From NCBI RefSeq assembly GCF_014648495.1, contig NZ_BMRF01000026.1, positions 37,831 through 101,830 of the forward strand: DNA of 64,000 bases, given 5' to 3'. Numbering within the stretch: the first letter of the stretch is position 1; each line of letters begins with the position of its first letter. The translations under genes and the position numbers were made by a program. The notes under the pieces were generated by a model that saw only the letters and a list, made by a program, of their open reading frames with translations, made no database searches and had not been told where the DNA came from. Origin of the DNA: Actinomadura cremea. Lineage in GTDB: Bacteria; Actinomycetota; Actinomycetes; Streptosporangiales; Streptosporangiaceae. This document shows, piece after piece, positions 41,629-50,324 of the stretch.

Positions 41629-42435
41629 TCAGGGAAGTCCCTGAGGCTGCCCTGAGTTCCGTTCGACGTACTCCTCCCCGGGGGTGAGCCGCCCGCCGAA
41701 CAGCTCCGTCACGGTGACGAACACGTACCCGTCCTCCCGCAACCGCTCGATGATGTCCGGCACGGCGTCCACCGTCGAACCGTGGATGTCGTGCATCAGG
41801 ACGACGCCCCCCGGCCGCGCGCCCTCGACGACGCGGCGCTCGACGGACCCGCTGTCGCGATCGCTCCAGTCCTGCGGATCGACCGACCACAGGACCTGCG
41901 CCAGCCCCATCCGCCGCGCCTCCTCCGTCAGCGTCTTCGACATCGACCCGTATGGCGGCCGCAGCAGGACGGGCGTGAACCCGGTGGCGTTCCGGATCAC
42001 GTCCTGCGTCCTCTGCAACTCCGACAGGACCCGCGTCTCCGACGCCGCGCCCAAGTCCGCGTGCGTGTAGCTGTGGTTCGCGATCTCGTGCCCCGCCAGG
42101 TACTCGCGCCGAACCAGGTCCGGGTGCTCCGCCGCCTTCTCCCCCACGAGGAAGAACGTCGCCCGCACCCCGTTGGCGTCCAGCACGTCCAGCAGTTCCG
42201 CGGTCCCCGGCACGGGGCCGTCGTCGAACGTCAACGCCACGCACTTCGCCCGCGCGCAGTCGACCTTCCGCACCGGCGGCGGTTTCGGCGGCTCCGGCTT
42301 CGGCTCCGCTCGCACCGCCTGCACGGCCACGACCTCCGCCCGTCCGGTGGGCGGGGCCAGCGTGCTGAGCCACCCGCACACCGCGGCCGCGAGCACGGCC
42401 GCGGCCCCACGCCGGACCAGGCCAGGCCCGTCCAT
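41629..42435 (-). CDS. Polysaccharide deacetylase, exported
   Basis: A 268-aa carbohydrate esterase 4 (NodB) enzyme. It has a signal/anchor sequence (residues ~8-25) and a Pro-rich stalk. The metal triad motifs are CVALTFDDGPVPG (Asp-Asp) and IANHSYTHADLG (His-x3-His). RPPYGSMSKT and VLMHDIHG complete the family motifs. It probably deacetylates peptidoglycan or chitin-like polymers outside the cell. GGGGGAG precedes ATG 42435. It is 35 nt upstream of the DUF1707 gene on the same strand. Confidence 0.92.
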   Translation of the reverse strand: MDGPGLVRRGAAAVLAAAVCGWLSTLAPPTGRAEVVAVQAVRAEPKPEPPKPPPVRKVDCARAKCVALTFDDGPVPGTAELLDVLDANGVRATFFLVGEKAAEHPDLVRREYLAGHEIANHSYTHADLGAASETRVLSELQRTQDVIRNATGFTPVLLRPPYGSMSKTLTEEARRMGLAQVLWSVDPQDWSDRDSGSVERRVVEGARPGGVVLMHDIHGSTVDAVPDIIERLREDGYVFVTVTELFGGRLTPGEEYVERNSGQPQGLP

Positions 42436-42596
42436 CAGCTCCCCCCGATCTTCGAGCCAGGCCAGTCTAGATCGCGAACTCCCGCCCGTCAGGGACGCGA
42501 ACGCCGTGTCGGGAACCGTCGCGAGCAAGCGATCGTTTATCGTCAGGACCGGCCCCGGAACGGTTCCGGGGCGCCACCCAGCCGACGGGGCAGACC

Positions 42597-42968
42597 ATGA
42601 GGTTCCGGGACCGGTTCGGTATCCGCAAGCATCGCGGGTCCTCGGTGACAAGGCTCGACCGCGAGGCCACCGACGCCGACATCGAGGCGCTGATCGCCTT
42701 CGCCCGCTCCCGCCGCGGCGTCGAGTTCTTCGTCGAACCGGAGACCTTCGCCACCGATACCACCGCGGTCGCCGTCGCCCACGACGGCGAATGGACCCGC
42801 CGCCGCGTCGGCGCCCCCGAGGTCATCCGCAAGGTGGCCCGCGACCTCGGCGCCCCGGTCTACGACGTCCAGATCGTGGGCTACCCCCCGCGCATGCGGG
42901 CCTGGAACGCCCGCAACCGCGACCGCCGCATCGACCCCGGCACGCCGGGCGAGGCCGTCTCGTCCTGA
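42597..42968 (+). CDS. Small conserved actinobacterial protein
   Basis: A 123-aa soluble basic protein (RFGIRKHRGSSVTRLDRE, VEFFVEPETFATDTTAVAVA, VARDLGAPVYDVQIVGYP). It resembles a widespread actinobacterial family often loosely labelled 'oxidoreductase', but no cofactor motif is visible. Divergent from the deacetylase gene with a 161-nt gap. Function not assigned. Confidence 0.65.
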   Translation: MRFRDRFGIRKHRGSSVTRLDREATDADIEALIAFARSRRGVEFFVEPETFATDTTAVAVAHDGEWTRRRVGAPEVIRKVARDLGAPVYDVQIVGYPPRMRAWNARNRDRRIDPGTPGEAVSS

Positions 42969-43152
42969 AATCCCGTTGCGCCGCCCCAACCCGCGGGTGA
43001 GCGTCCCCTGAACCTCCGTCCGGAGAGGGGAACCGCATGCGCACCGAGACTCGCGACACCGCCTCCACCCACAACTGAACACCCGCACCGCACGCGCGGC
43101 CCGTCGCACGATCGGGGCCGGTGGCTCCGCACCACAGCGGGTACGAACGCGG

Positions 43153-44092
43153 CCACGCTGAACGGCCGCACGTACGTGGCGGGGCTGGCGGTGCTCGTGG
43201 CCGTGGAGTCGGTCGGGATTCCGCTGCTGTACGTGGTGTTCTTCCTGCTCGGGACGGGCGAGACGCTCGCGGACACGGCGGCGGTGGCGGGTTGCCGTCG
43301 GTGGTGCCGGCGGAGCGCCTGCCGTCGGCGAACGCGTTGTTCATGGCGACGTTCACGGTGGGGAACCAGTTCCTAGCGAAGCCGCTGGGGGCGGCGTTGT
43401 TCGGGGTGACGGCGGCGTTGCCTTTCGTGTTCGATGCCGTGACGTTCGTGGTGGCGGCGGTGCTGGTGGCGCGGATGCGGCCGGTGCCGGTGGAGTCGCG
43501 GCCGGGGAGCCTGCGGGTGGAGATCGCGGAGGGGGTGCGGTTCCTGTGGTCGCATCGGCTGCTGCGGACGCTCGCGGTGTCGATGGCGGTGGCGAACGTC
43601 GCGTTCTGCTCGGCGTTCTCGGTGTTCGTCCTGTACGCGCAGGAGCGGCTGGGGCTGTCGGAGGTCGGGTACGGATGGCTGCTCACCACCTTCGGGGTCG
43701 GGGGTCTGGCGGGCGCGTCGCTGGCGCGGGTGCTGCAGCGGCGGCTGGGGACGGCGGTGCTGCTGCGGGGCGGGCTCGTGGTGGAGGCCCTCACGCATGT
43801 CGGCCTGGCGTTGACGGGGCGGGCGTGGGTCGCCGCGATCGTGCTGGTGGTGTTCGGCGTCCACACGATGGTGTGGGGGGCGATCGCGGCGACCGTGCGC
43901 CAGCGGGCCACTCCGGATCGGTTGATGGGACGGGTCGGGAGCGCCTACGCGTTGCTCGAGGCCGCGGGTGCGGCCGGTGGCATGGTCGCGGGCGGGCCGA
44001 TCGCCGGGACGTTCGGGCTCACGGCGCCGTTCTGGGTCGCGGCGGTCGTGACGGGCGCGGTCGTGGTGGCGGCGTGGCGGGGGCTGCGGTGA
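43153..44092 (+). pseudogene. MFS transporter, truncated and frameshifted
   Basis: Two frames read as one MFS_3/EntS-like efflux protein. One gives GRTYVAGLAVLVAVESVGIP and LLGTGETLADTAAVA. The next gives LPSVVPAERLPSANALFMAT and continues to the end at 44092 through several membrane helices. The switch occurs near 43290 in a G-rich run and needs a one-base deletion. About the first 90-100 residues, including the first helices and DRxxR loop, are missing upstream. It is therefore most likely a decayed gene, unless a sequencing error caused the shift. Its stop directly abuts the stop of the convergent DUF4192 gene. Confidence 0.75.
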
Positions 44093-45067
44093 TCACCCGG
44101 CCTCCTCGTCGTAGGCGGCGGCCAGTTGTCCGGGGGTCATGCGCATCCGGGCCCTGGAGGGCGGGATGCCGGAGGTGATGACCTGGCGGAGGAGGACGGC
44201 CATGGAGTAGCCGGGGTCGGCGTCGAGGGCCCGGTCGAGGGCGATGTTGGCCAAGCCGCCGTCGCCCGCGGTGTAGGCGGCGTAGGCGAGGAGCGCGGCC
44301 GGGCCCGCGGCGTAGGGGGCGCGGACGCGGCGGGTGACATCGCGCCAGAACCGGATGTCGTCGGCGGGCGCGTCCTCGTCGATGCGGATCCATGCCTCGT
44401 CGCGGACGCGGCGGTCGGTGAGCAGGACACCGAGCCAGGCGATCTCGTCGTCGGTGAGGTCGTCGCGGGCCGCGGCGACGAACGCGACGCCCTCTTCGGT
44501 GGCCTTGCAGCGGAATCGGGCCGAGGGTTCGCGGGCCCGGGCGAGGAACCGTTTCTCGGCGCGGTCGGTGGCGGCGCGGAGGGAGGGGGTGTCGGGGACG
44601 GGCTGGACCGAGCGGACCAGCTCGTCGCGGTCGGCGAGGACGACGTGCCCGGCGAAGGTCGCCTGGGCGGCGACGACGCTGCCGGAGACGTCGTAGGGGG
44701 TGCCCTCGGCGGGGCAGCAGTCGTCGTCGCAGGTCAGCGACCACCATCGGTGGGCGTCGATGCGGATGGCCTCGACGGCCTCGACGCTCGCGGCGTCGAG
44801 GCCGGCGCGCATGGCCACGGCGGCGACGGCGACCTCTTCGGGGTCGCCGTATCCGAGGAGGAGGGCCCTGCGGAAGCCGTTGGCGCCCAGCATCCCCGCC
44901 GCCTGGTCGGCGACTCCCTGCGGCACCGGTAAATCCAGCCGGACGGCGCAGGTGTTCGGGGGGCCGTCGAAACCGATCACGACGAGGCTGCGGGAGGGGT
45001 GGAAGCCGAGCATGTAAGGGACGGCGGCGATGGCGTCTTGGGCGGAGCGGATGACGAGAGGACTCAT
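44093..45067 (-). CDS. DUF4192 domain-containing protein
   Basis: A 324-aa soluble protein. Landmarks are VIRSAQDAIAAVPYMLGFHP, SRSLVVIGF, LLLGYGDPEEV, WWSLTCDDDCCPAEGTPYD and near the C-terminus ALLAYAAYTAGDGGLANIAL, the usual actinobacterial DUF4192 pattern. Function unknown. It follows the PRTase gene by 63 nt on the same strand and may be co-transcribed. Confidence 0.87.
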   Translation of the reverse strand: MSPLVIRSAQDAIAAVPYMLGFHPSRSLVVIGFDGPPNTCAVRLDLPVPQGVADQAAGMLGANGFRRALLLGYGDPEEVAVAAVAMRAGLDAASVEAVEAIRIDAHRWWSLTCDDDCCPAEGTPYDVSGSVVAAQATFAGHVVLADRDELVRSVQPVPDTPSLRAATDRAEKRFLARAREPSARFRCKATEEGVAFVAAARDDLTDDEIAWLGVLLTDRRVRDEAWIRIDEDAPADDIRFWRDVTRRVRAPYAAGPAALLAYAAYTAGDGGLANIALDRALDADPGYSMAVLLRQVITSGIPPSRARMRMTPGQLAAAYDEEAG

Positions 45068-45130
45068 GTCATCGACCCTGCCAAGGGGCGCCGGAGCCGG
45101 TCAGGGGGTCTTTCGATTGTGGATAACTGC

Positions 45131-45628
45131 TCAGGCGTCGAGGATTTGGTGGGTTTTGGTGACGACCGGGGGTTCTGTGGACCACGGGAAATTGATCCAG
45201 CGGTCGGTGTGCCGCCAGACGTACTCGCACTTGACCGAGGATGCGGGCTTCTCGTAGACCACCGCGCAGCGGACGTCGGCGACGTGGTCGGCGCAGAAGT
45301 CGCGGACGAGTTTCAGGGTCGCGCCCGTGTCGGCGACGTCGTCGGCGACGAGCACCTTGGCGCCGGACAGGTCGACGGCGTTGGGGACGGGCGGGAGCAT
45401 GACCGGCAGGTCGAGTCGCTCGTTCACGCCGGTGTAGAACTCGACGTTCATCACGTGCAGGTTCTTGACGTCCAGCGCGTATCCGAGGGATCCGGCGACG
45501 AACAGGCCGCCGCGGGCGATGGACAGGATCAGGTCGGGACGGTAGCCGCTGTCGGCGACCGCCTGCGCCAGCTCGCGGCTCGCGGCGCCGAACAACTCCC
45601 AGGTCAGGACTTCTCTTTCAGCAGACAC
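45131..45628 (-). CDS. Phosphoribosyltransferase family protein
   Basis: A 165-aa protein with the PRPP-binding motif AKVLVADDVADTGATLKLV and an N-terminal DLILSIARGGLFVAGSLGY. The layout matches xanthine/hypoxanthine-type PRTases of purine salvage. The hood region (LHVMNVEFYTG) also agrees. The start is GTG 45628. It is divergent from the DinG-type helicase gene with 101 nt between them. Confidence 0.88.
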   Translation of the reverse strand: MSAEREVLTWELFGAASRELAQAVADSGYRPDLILSIARGGLFVAGSLGYALDVKNLHVMNVEFYTGVNERLDLPVMLPPVPNAVDLSGAKVLVADDVADTGATLKLVRDFCADHVADVRCAVVYEKPASSVKCEYVWRHTDRWINFPWSTEPPVVTKTHQILDA

Positions 45629-45729
45629 GCCACCATCTTGGCCGACCCTGGCCGTGCGTTGTACGCGAGCCCCTGCGAAGCGGACGCTCCGGTTCCCGGA
45701 CGGGACGCGGATGTCCGCGGCGGACGGTA

Positions 45730-47832
45730 GTGTCGGGCGACGTGCCCGCCCCTGAACTGCTCACCGGCAGCGATACCCAGATTCCGGACATGGCGACCCT
45801 GCTCGCCGCCGCCGTCGCGGCCATCGGAGGCGCCGAGCGTCCCGGGCAGACGAAGATGGCCGAGGCGGTGCGCGCGGCGATCGCGTCCGGCGAGCACGTG
45901 GCGGCGCAGGCGGGCACCGGCACCGGCAAGTCGCTGGCCTACCTGGTCCCGGCGATCCGGCACGCGGTGGAGAAGCAGACCACGGTGGTCGTCTCCACGG
46001 CGACGATCGCGCTGCAGCGCCAGCTCGTCGACCGCGACCTGCCCCGGCTGGCCGAGGCGCTGGGGCCGCTGCTCGGGACGGAGCTGAAGTTCGCGATCCT
46101 CAAGGGACGGCGCAACTACCTGTGCCTGCACCGGGTGCAGACGGGCGCGCCGGAAGAGGAGGAGGGCGGGCTGTTCGACCCGCAGCAGCTCTCGTCGCTG
46201 GGCCGGCAGGTCAAGCGGCTGAACGAGTGGGTCGAGGAGACCACGACGGGCGACCGGGACGAGCTGGTGCCCGGGGTGGGCGAGCAGGCGTGGCGGCAGG
46301 TCGCCGTCAGCGCCAAGGAGTGCCTGGGGGCGCAGCGCTGCCCGCACGGCACCGAATGCTTCGCCGAGCTGGCGCGCGCGCGGGCCGGGGACGCGCACAT
46401 CGTCGTCACCAACCACGCGCTGCTGGCGATCGACGCGCTGGAGGACTTCCAGGTCCTGCCCGAGCACGACGTGGTGATCGTGGACGAGGCGCACGAGCTG
46501 GTCGACCGGGTCACGTCGGTGGCGACGGGCGAGCTGAGCGCGGCGGCCGTCGAGGCGGCGGCGCGGCGGTGCGGGCGGCTCGTCGAGGAGGGCCTCGCCG
46601 ACCGGCTCAAGGAGGCGGGCGAGGGCCTCGGCATCCTGCTGGAGGACATGCCGGGCGGGCGGATGGACGTCCTGTCGCCCGCGATCGGGACCGCGCTGGC
46701 GGTCGTGCGGGACGCGGCGCACGCGGCCGTCACCGCGCTCGGCCCGGAGAAGAAGGACAACGACCCCGGTGACATGGCCGCGCGGAAGGCCGCGCGCTCG
46801 TCCCTGGAGGACGTGCACGAGACGGCCGTCCGGCTGCTGGAGGCGTTCCAGCCGGAGATCGCGCAGCGGTTCGACGTGGTGTGGCTGGAGAAGCCTTTCG
46901 TGCAGGAGGGGCGCCCGAAGCGGCCGCCGGCGCTGCACGTCGCGCCGATCGGCGTGGGCGGGCTGCTGCGCTCGACGCTGTTCGAGGAGCGCACGACCGT
47001 CCTGACGTCGGCGACGCTCACGCTGGGCGGGTCGTTCGAGCCGCTCGCCCGGCAGTGGGGGCTGCCGCCGCTGGCGGGGGGCGCGCCGCGGGACGCGCGG
47101 ACGGCCGCGGAGGGCTTGGCGGTCACCGCGACGGACAAGGACGAGGCGGAGACGAAGGTCACCTGGTCGGGGCTCGACGTCGGGTCCCCGTTCGACCATC
47201 CGAAGGCGGGCATCCTGTACGTCGCGCGGCACCTGCCGCAGCCGGGACGGGACGGGCTCGCCGACGCGTACCTGACCGAGATCACCGAGCTGATCGAGGC
47301 GGCGGGCGGCCGGACGCTCGGGCTGTTCTCGTCGATGCGGGCCGCCCGGCAGGCCGCCGACGAGCTGAAGGACCACCTGTCCCATCCGCTGCTGTGCCAG
47401 GGCGAGGACTCCACGAGCCAGCTGGTCGCGCGGTTCGCCGAGGACGAGCGGACGTGCCTGTTCGGCACCCTGTCGCTGTGGCAGGGGGTGGACGTGCCGG
47501 GGCCGTCGCTGCAGCTCGTCATCATGGACCGGATCCCGTTCCCGCGCCCGGACGACCCGGTGTCGTCGGCGCGGTCGCGGGCGGTGGCGGCGGCGGGCGG
47601 CAACGGCTTCATGTCGGTCGCGGCGACGCACGCGGCGCTGCTGCTCGCGCAGGGCGCGGGCCGGTTGCTGCGCTCGATGGACGACCGGGGCGTCGTCGCC
47701 GTCCTCGACCCGCGGCTGGCGACGGCACGCTACGGCGGGTTCCTGAAGAACTCGCTGCCGCCGTTCTGGGCGACGACCGATCCGGAGGTCGTCCGGGGCG
47801 CGCTCCGGCGCCTCGACGCCGCCGCCGGCTGA
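45730..47832 (+). CDS. DinG/XPD-family ATP-dependent DNA helicase
   Basis: A 700-aa superfamily 2 helicase. Walker A is AAQAGTGTGKSLAYLVPAI near 60-78, the DEAH box is VVIVDEAHEL, and later motifs include LFSSMRAARQAADEL and FGTLSLWQGVDVPG. Four cysteines (one in NYLCLHR, then KECLGAQRCPHGTECFAE) match the 4Fe-4S cluster of XPD/DinG helicases. It would unwind DNA 5' to 3'. GTG 45730 is listed, but a GTG at 45742 lies 8 nt after the -10-like TAGTGT and may be the leaderless start. Confidence 0.9.
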   Translation: MSGDVPAPELLTGSDTQIPDMATLLAAAVAAIGGAERPGQTKMAEAVRAAIASGEHVAAQAGTGTGKSLAYLVPAIRHAVEKQTTVVVSTATIALQRQLVDRDLPRLAEALGPLLGTELKFAILKGRRNYLCLHRVQTGAPEEEEGGLFDPQQLSSLGRQVKRLNEWVEETTTGDRDELVPGVGEQAWRQVAVSAKECLGAQRCPHGTECFAELARARAGDAHIVVTNHALLAIDALEDFQVLPEHDVVIVDEAHELVDRVTSVATGELSAAAVEAAARRCGRLVEEGLADRLKEAGEGLGILLEDMPGGRMDVLSPAIGTALAVVRDAAHAAVTALGPEKKDNDPGDMAARKAARSSLEDVHETAVRLLEAFQPEIAQRFDVVWLEKPFVQEGRPKRPPALHVAPIGVGGLLRSTLFEERTTVLTSATLTLGGSFEPLARQWGLPPLAGGAPRDARTAAEGLAVTATDKDEAETKVTWSGLDVGSPFDHPKAGILYVARHLPQPGRDGLADAYLTEITELIEAAGGRTLGLFSSMRAARQAADELKDHLSHPLLCQGEDSTSQLVARFAEDERTCLFGTLSLWQGVDVPGPSLQLVIMDRIPFPRPDDPVSSARSRAVAAAGGNGFMSVAATHAALLLAQGAGRLLRSMDDRGVVAVLDPRLATARYGGFLKNSLPPFWATTDPEVVRGALRRLDAAAG

Positions 47833-47911
47833 TCTTCGCCCGGCGCCCGTGGCGTGAGAGGCTCCACGTGCGGTTCGAGGCTCGGCCTCGCCGCGTACCG
47901 GGAGGGGTCAT

Positions 47912-48901
47912 TTGCGTTACCGAGTTCTGGGACGGACCGGCCTGCGCGTGTCCGAGGTCTTCTTCGGCGCGATGAGCTTCTTCAAGGACGGTCCCGACCG
48001 CAAGGCCATGCTGGACGTCTACGCCGACGCGGGCGGGAACGTCATCGACACGGCCTCGGCGTACGGGGACAGCGAGAACGTGCTGGGCGGGCTGCTCGCG
48101 GGGCGCCGCGACCGGTTCGTGCTGGCGACCAAGTACACGGTCTCCCGTGATCCGGACGATCCGAACGGGGGCGGCAACCACCGCAAGAACCTCGTCCTGT
48201 CCCTGGAGCAGAGCCTGCGGAGGCTGCGGACCGACTACGTCGATCTGCTGTGGGTCCACGTGTGGGACCGCCGCACACCGATCGAGGAGACGATGCGGGC
48301 GCTGGACGACGTCGTCCGCTCCGGGAAGGTCCTGTACGTCGGGATCTCCGACGCGCCCGCGTGGGTGGTGTCGCGCGCGAACACGCTGGCGGAGTGGCGG
48401 GGCTGGACGCCGTTCGCGGGTCTGCAGGTGCCCTACAGCCTGCTGAACCGGGACGTCGAGCGGGAGCTGCTGCCGATGGCGGACGCGCTCGGGCTGAGCG
48501 TGGCCGCGTGGGCGCCGCTCGCCAGGGGCGTCCTGTCGGGCAAGTTCACCGGGGCGCGGACGCCGGACGGCCCCACCCGCGTGGACGCGTCCACGCTGCG
48601 GGAACGCGATCACGCGGTGGCGCGGGCGGTGCTGGAGGTCGCCGGGGAGCTGGGGGTGACCGCGTCGCAGGTCGCGCTGGCGTGGACGCGCGCGCGGCGG
48701 CCCTCGGTGCATCCGATCATCGGGGCGAGCAGCGCGGCGCAGCTCGCCGAGAACCTCGGCGCGGTCGACGTCGTCCTCCCGCCGGAGGCGGTCGCGCGCA
48801 TGGAGGCGGCGACGGGCTTCGAGCTCGGGTTCCCGGCCGAGTTCATCGCGCAGTGCGACGAGCCCGGGACGGGCGTGTACGGCAACGCCCGCGTGTACTA
48901 G
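47912..48901 (+). CDS. Aldo/keto reductase
   Basis: A 329-aa TIM-barrel NADPH reductase. The catalytic tetrad is visible: Asp and Tyr in NVIDTASAYGDSENVLG, Lys in VLATKYTVS and His in LLWVHVWD. The GKVLYVGISDAPAW and VHPIIGASSAAQLAENLG segments match the AKR cofactor sites. TTG 47912 follows GGAGGGG. Substrate unknown. Its stop shares the palindromic CTAG with the convergent DUF523 gene. Confidence 0.92.
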   Translation: MRYRVLGRTGLRVSEVFFGAMSFFKDGPDRKAMLDVYADAGGNVIDTASAYGDSENVLGGLLAGRRDRFVLATKYTVSRDPDDPNGGGNHRKNLVLSLEQSLRRLRTDYVDLLWVHVWDRRTPIEETMRALDDVVRSGKVLYVGISDAPAWVVSRANTLAEWRGWTPFAGLQVPYSLLNRDVERELLPMADALGLSVAAWAPLARGVLSGKFTGARTPDGPTRVDASTLRERDHAVARAVLEVAGELGVTASQVALAWTRARRPSVHPIIGASSAAQLAENLGAVDVVLPPEAVARMEAATGFELGFPAEFIAQCDEPGTGVYGNARVY

Positions 48902-49392
48902 CGGGACTCGAGGGCGGTCAGGAGGGCCTGGACGGCCGCGAGGTCGTCCTCGCCGAAGACGCGGACGCCCTCGCGTTCGAGGAGGGCGGTGGTCACGCCC
49001 GCGCCGGGCGTCGAGGCGCCGGTGAAGGTGCCGTCGTGGATCCGGTCGCTGCCGCAGGAGGGGCTGCCCTCCTTGAGGACGGCGATGCGGGCGCCGGTGC
49101 GGCGGGCGGTGTCGAGGGCGAGGCGGGCGCCGCGCAGGAAGGCGCCCGTCACGTCCGCGCCGGTGCCGGTGCGGACGGCGGCGGCCCCGTCGAGGACGGC
49201 CCGGCCGTCGCCGCCGACGATCTCGGCGGGCGGGCGCGGCACGGCCAGGCCGCCCGACACCTCCGGGCAGAAGGGGACGAGCCGGCCTTCGGCGCGCCAG
49301 CGCTCGAAGAGGCCGTCGTCCACCGGCTTGGCCGCGCCGTCGTAGCGGACGGGACGTCCCGCGAGGCAGGAGCTGACGAGGATCCGTTCCAC
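48898..49392 (-). CDS. DUF523 family protein
   Basis: A 164-aa protein. Conserved features are RILVSSCLAGRPVRYDG at the start, LVPFCPEVSGGLAVPRPPAE with a Cys, and IAVLKEGSPSCGSDRIHDGT with another. The Cys/Ser/Gly motifs suggest metal or cofactor binding, but the family's role is not established. Convergent with the aldo/keto reductase gene, with 4-nt overlap. Confidence 0.9.
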   Translation of the reverse strand: MERILVSSCLAGRPVRYDGAAKPVDDGLFERWRAEGRLVPFCPEVSGGLAVPRPPAEIVGGDGRAVLDGAAAVRTGTGADVTGAFLRGARLALDTARRTGARIAVLKEGSPSCGSDRIHDGTFTGASTPGAGVTTALLEREGVRVFGEDDLAAVQALLTALESR

Positions 49393-49422
49393 GCGTTCCA
49401 GCCTATGCGGGGCCCGCCGCCG

Positions 49423-50241
49423 TCACTTCTTGCCGCCGATGCGGGCGGCCGCGATCCCCGCGACGCGCACGGCCCCGGCCGGGCTGAGGCGCATGCCCCG
49501 CCAGGCGGCGCGGCCGTGCCGCGGGGCGACGATCAGCGCCTGGTTCCGGTCGACGCCGCGCATGATGTCGCGGGCGAGCTTCTCGGCGGTGTAGAGGAAC
49601 GGGGACGCCTTCTTGATGTCGCCGGTGGCGTCGCCGCTGAGCGCGGTCTCGGGAAGGCCGGGGTTGACGTTGGTGAGCAGCGGGGTGTTGACGAAGCTGG
49701 GGCAGACGACGCTGACCTTGACGCCGCGCCCGGCGGCCTCGGCGCGCAGGCCGAGGGAGAGGCCGACGACGGCGTGCTTGGTGGCGGTGTAGGGGATGCC
49801 GACGGGCATCGGGACGAGCCCGGCGAGGGACGCGGTGTTGACGATGTGGCCGTTCCCCTGCTCCAGCATGATCGGGTAGGCGGCGTTGACGCCGTGGACG
49901 ACGCCCTTCAGGTTGATGTCGATCGCGCGGTTCCAGTGGTCGAGGGTCAGCTCCTCGGCCAGGCCGCCGACCGCGATGCCGGCGTTGTTGAACACGCGGT
50001 CGAGCCGGCCGTGCTCCTTCTTGACGCTCGTGTACAGCTCGGTGACCGCGTCGGGGTCGGTCACGTCGAGGCGGGCGGAGGCGGCCTTGCCGCGGCCCAG
50101 GGTGTTCAGCCGGTCGGTGACGGCCTTGGCGCCGTCCTCGTCGATGTCGGTGACCACGACGGTGTCGCCGCGCGCCACCAGGGACGTGGCGATCGCACGG
50201 CCGATGCCGGATGCGCCTCCGGTCACGATCGCGATGCTCAT
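49423..50241 (-). CDS. SDR family oxidoreductase (third enzyme of the monooxygenase cluster)
   Basis: A 272-aa short-chain dehydrogenase: VTGGASGIGRAIA at residues 6-18, FNNAGIAVGG near 90, Ser in NTASLAGLV and catalytic YTATKHAVVG. The C-terminal tail is basic with a conserved LRLSPAG-type extension seen in actinobacterial SDRs next to flavin monooxygenases. It is 83 nt downstream of the monooxygenase gene on the same strand. It could oxidise an alcohol to the ketone used by the monooxygenase. Tandem TTAATTG repeats lie just ahead of its start. Confidence 0.88.
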   Translation of the reverse strand: MSIAIVTGGASGIGRAIATSLVARGDTVVVTDIDEDGAKAVTDRLNTLGRGKAASARLDVTDPDAVTELYTSVKKEHGRLDRVFNNAGIAVGGLAEELTLDHWNRAIDINLKGVVHGVNAAYPIMLEQGNGHIVNTASLAGLVPMPVGIPYTATKHAVVGLSLGLRAEAAGRGVKVSVVCPSFVNTPLLTNVNPGLPETALSGDATGDIKKASPFLYTAEKLARDIMRGVDRNQALIVAPRHGRAAWRGMRLSPAGAVRVAGIAAARIGGKK

Positions 50242-50257
50242 TGCGCGCTCCGCTCGA

Positions 50258-50280
50258 TTAATTGGATTGTGTGTTAATTG
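50258..50280. promoter_or_regulatory. AT-rich tandem repeat ahead of the SDR gene
   Basis: TTAATTG occurs at 50258-50264 and again at 50274-50280, 16 bp apart, in a strikingly AT-rich island within a GC-rich region. It lies 17-39 nt before the SDR start codon, where a promoter or operator is expected. It suggests the SDR has a promoter separate from the monooxygenase. Confidence 0.5.
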
Positions 50281-50324
50281 CTGGGGAGTGTAGCGACGGG
50301 ACCCGCCCGCCGATACGCACCCCG

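Noticed and set aside
43121-43290. Genuine N-terminus of the MFS gene at ATG 43121
   Set aside because: The first ~55 residues of that frame are Gly/Arg/His-rich and unlike a transporter, while the other frame there encodes proper MFS helices.
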